Below, in pieces: positions 5,611 through 7,901 of a stretch of DNA of 7,901 nt (its first letter is position 1; every line of letters begins with the position of its first letter). This DNA is from Pseudomonadota bacterium. Its GTDB lineage: Bacteria; Pseudomonadota; Alphaproteobacteria; Rhodospirillales; 2-02-FULL-58-16. The notes beneath the pieces were generated by a model. The model saw only the letters and a list, made by a program, of their open reading frames with translations. It searched no databases and was not told the origin of the DNA. The stretch lies in NCBI GenBank assembly GCA_022572335.1, contig JACZWD010000125.1:1-7901 (forward strand), written 5' to 3'. A program made the position numbers and the translations under genes.

Positions 5611-6615
5611 ATGGCCGAGAACGACGGATTCACCGCCCTGGTGCTCGACGAGGCGGACGGCAAGGTGACGGCGGAGATCAGGCATCTCGACGACGACGCC
5701 CTGCCCGACGGCGACGTCACCGTCGCCGTCGCCTTCTCGACGCTCAATTACAAGGACGGCATGATCCTGGGCGGCCTGGGCCGGATCGTGCGCTCCTATC
5801 CCCACGTGCCCGGCATCGACTTCGCCGGCACGGTGGAAGCCTCGGACTCGGGACGTTTCAAGCCCGGCGACGAGGTGATCCTCACCGGCTGGCGGGTCGG
5901 CGAGGTCCACTGGGGCGGCTACGCCACCCGGGCGCGGGTCAAGGCCGACTGGCTGGTGCCGCTGCCCGCGGGCATGACGCTCAAGCAGGCCATGGCCATC
6001 GGCACCGCGGGCTTTACCGCCACCCTGGCCCTGATCGCCCTGGAGGGACACGGGCTGACGCCGGAAAGCGAGGGCGAGGTGCTGGTCACCGGCGCCGCCG
6101 GCGGGGTGGGGAGCATCGCCGTCGCCCTGCTCGCCAACCTGGGCTACCGGGTCGCCGCCTCGACGGGAAGGCCCGAGACCCACGCATATCTCGAGGAACT
6201 GGGGGCCGCCGTCATCGTCCCCCGGGCGGAGCTGGAAACCCCGCCCAAGGGGCCGCTGGGCTCGGAACGCTGGGCCGGCGCCATCGACAGCGTGGGCTCG
6301 ACGACCCTGGCCAGCGTCCTCGCCACCCTGCGCCATGGAGCGAGCTGCGCCGCGGTGGGCCTGGCCGCCGGGCCCCAGCTCGCCACCACCGTGATCCCGT
6401 TCCTGCTGCGCGGGGTCAACCTGCTCGGCATCGATTCCAACCTGTGCCCGCTGGAGAGGCGGCTCGAAGGCTGGCGGCGCCTGGCCGACGGCCTGCCCAA
6501 GGACAAGCTGGAGCGCATCACCCACGTGGTCCCCCTGGCCGGGGTTGCCGGGTTGGGCGGCAAAATACTCCAGGGCCGGGTGCGGGGCCGCACGGTGGTC
6601 GACGTCCGCGCCTGA
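5611..6615 (+). CDS. acuI: Acryloyl-CoA reductase (AcuI/YhdH-type MDR oxidoreductase)
   Basis: This 334-aa zinc-free medium-chain dehydrogenase/reductase belongs to the YhdH/AcuI group. AcuI reduces toxic acryloyl-CoA to propanoyl-CoA with NADPH, in DMSP/acrylate breakdown and 3-hydroxypropionate assimilation. Visible signatures are STLNYKDGM (43-51), VPGIDFAGTVE (66-76), the substrate/cofactor segment GTAGFTATLAL (131-141), the nucleotide-binding loop VTGAAGGVGSIA (159-170), and STGRPE (184-189), where the Ser/Thr/Arg cluster fits NADPH preference. The conclusive GIDSNLCP segment (in the C-terminal third) is also typical of this group. I chose ATG at 5611, preceded by GGGAGGA (5600-5605 region); a GTG at 5569 adds 14 residues without homologous character. 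No dmd, ddd or other propionate gene is next to it, so a general detoxification of reactive acrylate-like compounds is as likely as DMSP use. An insertion sequence begins just after its stop. Confidence 0.88.
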   Translation: MAENDGFTALVLDEADGKVTAEIRHLDDDALPDGDVTVAVAFSTLNYKDGMILGGLGRIVRSYPHVPGIDFAGTVEASDSGRFKPGDEVILTGWRVGEVHWGGYATRARVKADWLVPLPAGMTLKQAMAIGTAGFTATLALIALEGHGLTPESEGEVLVTGAAGGVGSIAVALLANLGYRVAASTGRPETHAYLEELGAAVIVPRAELETPPKGPLGSERWAGAIDSVGSTTLASVLATLRHGASCAAVGLAAGPQLATTVIPFLLRGVNLLGIDSNLCPLERRLEGWRRLADGLPKDKLERITHVVPLAGVAGLGGKILQGRVRGRTVVDVRA

Positions 6616-6631
6616 ACGTGAAAAGGTACTG

Positions 6632-6642
6632 GAAATAATTTC
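6632..6642. repeat. Small AT-rich palindrome between acuI and the IS
   Basis: GAAAT-A-ATTTC forms an 11-base perfect palindrome 16 bases after the acuI stop. It is too short for a terminator and may simply mark the AT-rich insertion site or the outer end of the IS. Confidence 0.25.
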
Positions 6643-6678
6643 TATAAGCCCCCATTCCCCAAGTGAGCCCGATACTCC

Positions 6679-6707
6679 GTGCCATATGGCTGTGATTCTG
6701 TTATAAG
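6679..6707 (+). promoter_or_regulatory. Transposase promoter with palindrome over the -10
   Basis: GTGCCA (6679-6684) and TATAAG (6702-6707) are four and five of six to consensus with 17-base spacing. TGATTCT (6693-6699) and AGAATCA (6706-6712) form a perfect 7-bp inverted repeat around GTTATA, so a repressor bound there would cover the -10. The ribosome site GGAG (6731-6734) is eight bases before the ATG. Confidence 0.45.
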
Positions 6708-6742
6708 AATCAATATGTTGAGGCAAATATGGAGCGATTATC

Positions 6743-7901
6743 ATGGCACACCCGGCGGGTGAATCGAAACCGGAGGGGTTACGGGTTAATTTCGACCGCC
6801 GCCTGAAGCTGGAATTTCACGGTTCCAGGATTACCTCTGATGCCGGGTTGCTCGCCTATCGGGAGCTTGACGATGCCCTTGGCCTGACCGAGGTTGCAGG
6901 GGATATTTTCCAGGACAGCCGTACTGGCAAAAACGGATGGCACGGCATGACGGGGCAGTTTCGTCAATCGGTGTTTGGTCGCCTTGGTGGCTATGAAGAT
7001 GTGAACGACGCCGACCGTCTGGGGCGTGACCCTGCCATGCGCTGGATTGTTGGTGGCAAGGCCATCGAAAGACAGGCCGCTTCCGCCAGTCAGATGGGAC
7101 GCTTTGAAACGGAGTTATTGGCCAATGACGTGAACGTTGAAGCCTTGGCTGAGATGAACGGGATGTGGATCGATAAGGTTCATGACCGTCGCCCACCGAA
7201 GATGATCATTCTCGACATGGACAGCAGCGTCAGCCCGACCCATGGCGAACAGGAGGGATCGGCCTACAACGGCCACTTCGGCTGCACCTGCTATCATCCC
7301 CTGTTCCTGTTCAACCAGTTCGGCGATCTGGAACGGTGCGCCCTACGCCCCGGCAACGTCCACAGCGCCGATGGCTGGCGCGACGTTCTGGAACCGGTCG
7401 TTGAGCGCTACCGGGAACGGAACCTGCGCCGCTACTTCCGAGGGGATGCCGCCTTCGCCTCGCCGGAGATATACGAATACCTCGAAGCCGAGGGCTTCCT
7501 GTACGCGATCCGTTTGCCGATGAACCAAGTTCTTCAGGAAAGCATCGCACATCTGCTGACACGGCCCGTTGGCCGTCCGCCGAACCATGTGCGGCGCTAT
7601 TATGCCAGCTTCAGCTATCAAGCTGGAAGCTGGGACAGGAAGCGGCGTGTCGTGGCCAAGGTGGAATGGCATCCCAACGACCTTTATCCCCGCGTCGGCT
7701 TCGTCGTCACCAACCTGTCACGGTCAGCCGAGCGGGCGACATGGTTCTACAATCAGCGGGGCAAAGCGGAGCAATACATCAAGGAAGGCAAGAACGCGAT
7801 CAAATGGACGCGGCTGTCATGCCGCAAGTTCCGCGACAACGCCGTTCGGCTCCAGCTTCACGCCCTGGCCTACAATCTGGCCAACTTCATGCGGACGCTG
7901 G
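6743..7901 (+). CDS. IS1380-family transposase (3' partial)
   Basis: The frame is open from ATG at 6743 to the window end: 386 codons and no stop. IS1380 transposases are usually about 430-460 aa, so some 50-70 residues are missing. They are DDE enzymes that cut and join the element ends. Family marks are an N-terminal FDRRLKLEFHGSRITSDAGLLAYRELD region (17-43), the first Asp in ILDMDSSVSPTHGEQEGSAYNGH (D158 or D160), the second Asp in YFRGDAAFASPEIYEYLE (D235), and the Glu in YNQRGKAEQYIKEGKNAIKWTRLSC (E343, with the family-typical RGxAEQxIKEGKNA). All catalytic residues are present and the frame is unbroken, so the copy may be active if its end is intact. GC at third positions is far lower than in neighbouring genes, in particular in the first 150 codons, consistent with arrival by transfer. 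Confidence 0.93.
   Translation, partial: MAHPAGESKPEGLRVNFDRRLKLEFHGSRITSDAGLLAYRELDDALGLTEVAGDIFQDSRTGKNGWHGMTGQFRQSVFGRLGGYEDVNDADRLGRDPAMRWIVGGKAIERQAASASQMGRFETELLANDVNVEALAEMNGMWIDKVHDRRPPKMIILDMDSSVSPTHGEQEGSAYNGHFGCTCYHPLFLFNQFGDLERCALRPGNVHSADGWRDVLEPVVERYRERNLRRYFRGDAAFASPEIYEYLEAEGFLYAIRLPMNQVLQESIAHLLTRPVGRPPNHVRRYYASFSYQAGSWDRKRRVVAKVEWHPNDLYPRVGFVVTNLSRSAERATWFYNQRGKAEQYIKEGKNAIKWTRLSCRKFRDNAVRLQLHALAYNLANFMRTL

Larger units (their letters stand above)
6616..7901 (+). mobile_element. IS1380-family insertion sequence, left end and most of the transposase (runs off the window)
   Basis: After the acuI stop the sequence turns AT-richer than any chromosomal part of the window, then encodes a transposase. 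The left boundary must lie between 6616 and about 6690; a natural candidate is the C-run starting near 6649 (CCCCCATTCCCC), as this family's ends often begin with CC, but without the right end the inverted repeat and target duplication cannot be fixed. The insertion lies downstream of acuI and does not interrupt it. The start coordinate given is an outer limit. Confidence 0.7.

Noticed and set aside
4680..6638. A 652-codon + strand frame spanning pyrC and acuI
   Set aside because: Frame-shifted reading of both genes; it is Arg/Pro/Gly-rich and crosses the gap between them without any ribosome site or domain.

Overview
The window is GC-rich DNA that reads like a stretch of alphaproteobacterial chromosome, possibly of the Rhodospirillales. 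Protein styles support this (the glycosyltransferase, the class II PyrC, AcuI, and the small ParB-fold and CPxCG proteins), as does a third codon position that is nearly always G or C. The assignment is inference from recognition, without any database search. All supported genes lie on the + strand.

Layout. Bases 3-1250 form one open frame whose first ~80 codons look like part of an unrelated beta-sandwich protein and whose remainder is a family 4 glycosyltransferase without a start codon of its own; the join is near base 240. The glycosyltransferase stop overlaps by one base the start of an AsnB-type glutamine amidotransferase/asparagine synthetase (1250-3028). The two probably form a translationally coupled pair for a cell-surface glycan, though no other polysaccharide genes are visible. 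Three small genes follow: an exported 125-aa protein with two cysteines (3189-3566), a standalone 81-aa ParB/sulfiredoxin-fold protein (3636-3881) and a 61-aa CPxCG zinc-ribbon-like protein (4038-4223).

A 226-base gap before pyrC holds an unusual back-to-back pair of degenerate 9-10 base repeats that can fold into a long imperfect hairpin with an AT-rich loop. Then come pyrC (dihydroorotase, 4450-5511) and acuI (acryloyl-CoA reductase-like MDR protein, 5611-6615), two housekeeping/metabolic genes each with a candidate promoter of its own. From about base 6616 the composition becomes more AT-rich and an IS1380-family transposase (6743 to the window end, C-terminus missing) begins, preceded by a promoter-like sequence whose -10 lies within a near-perfect palindrome.

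The window therefore has an apparent chimeric junction on the left and runs off inside an insertion sequence on the right, as is common for short metagenomic or draft contigs. I see no defence system, CRISPR array or clear new multi-gene system. The best leads are the left junction, the hairpin repeat upstream of pyrC, and the two small conserved-looking proteins without known roles. There is no gene-free stretch longer than 300 bases; the longest gap is 4224-4449.
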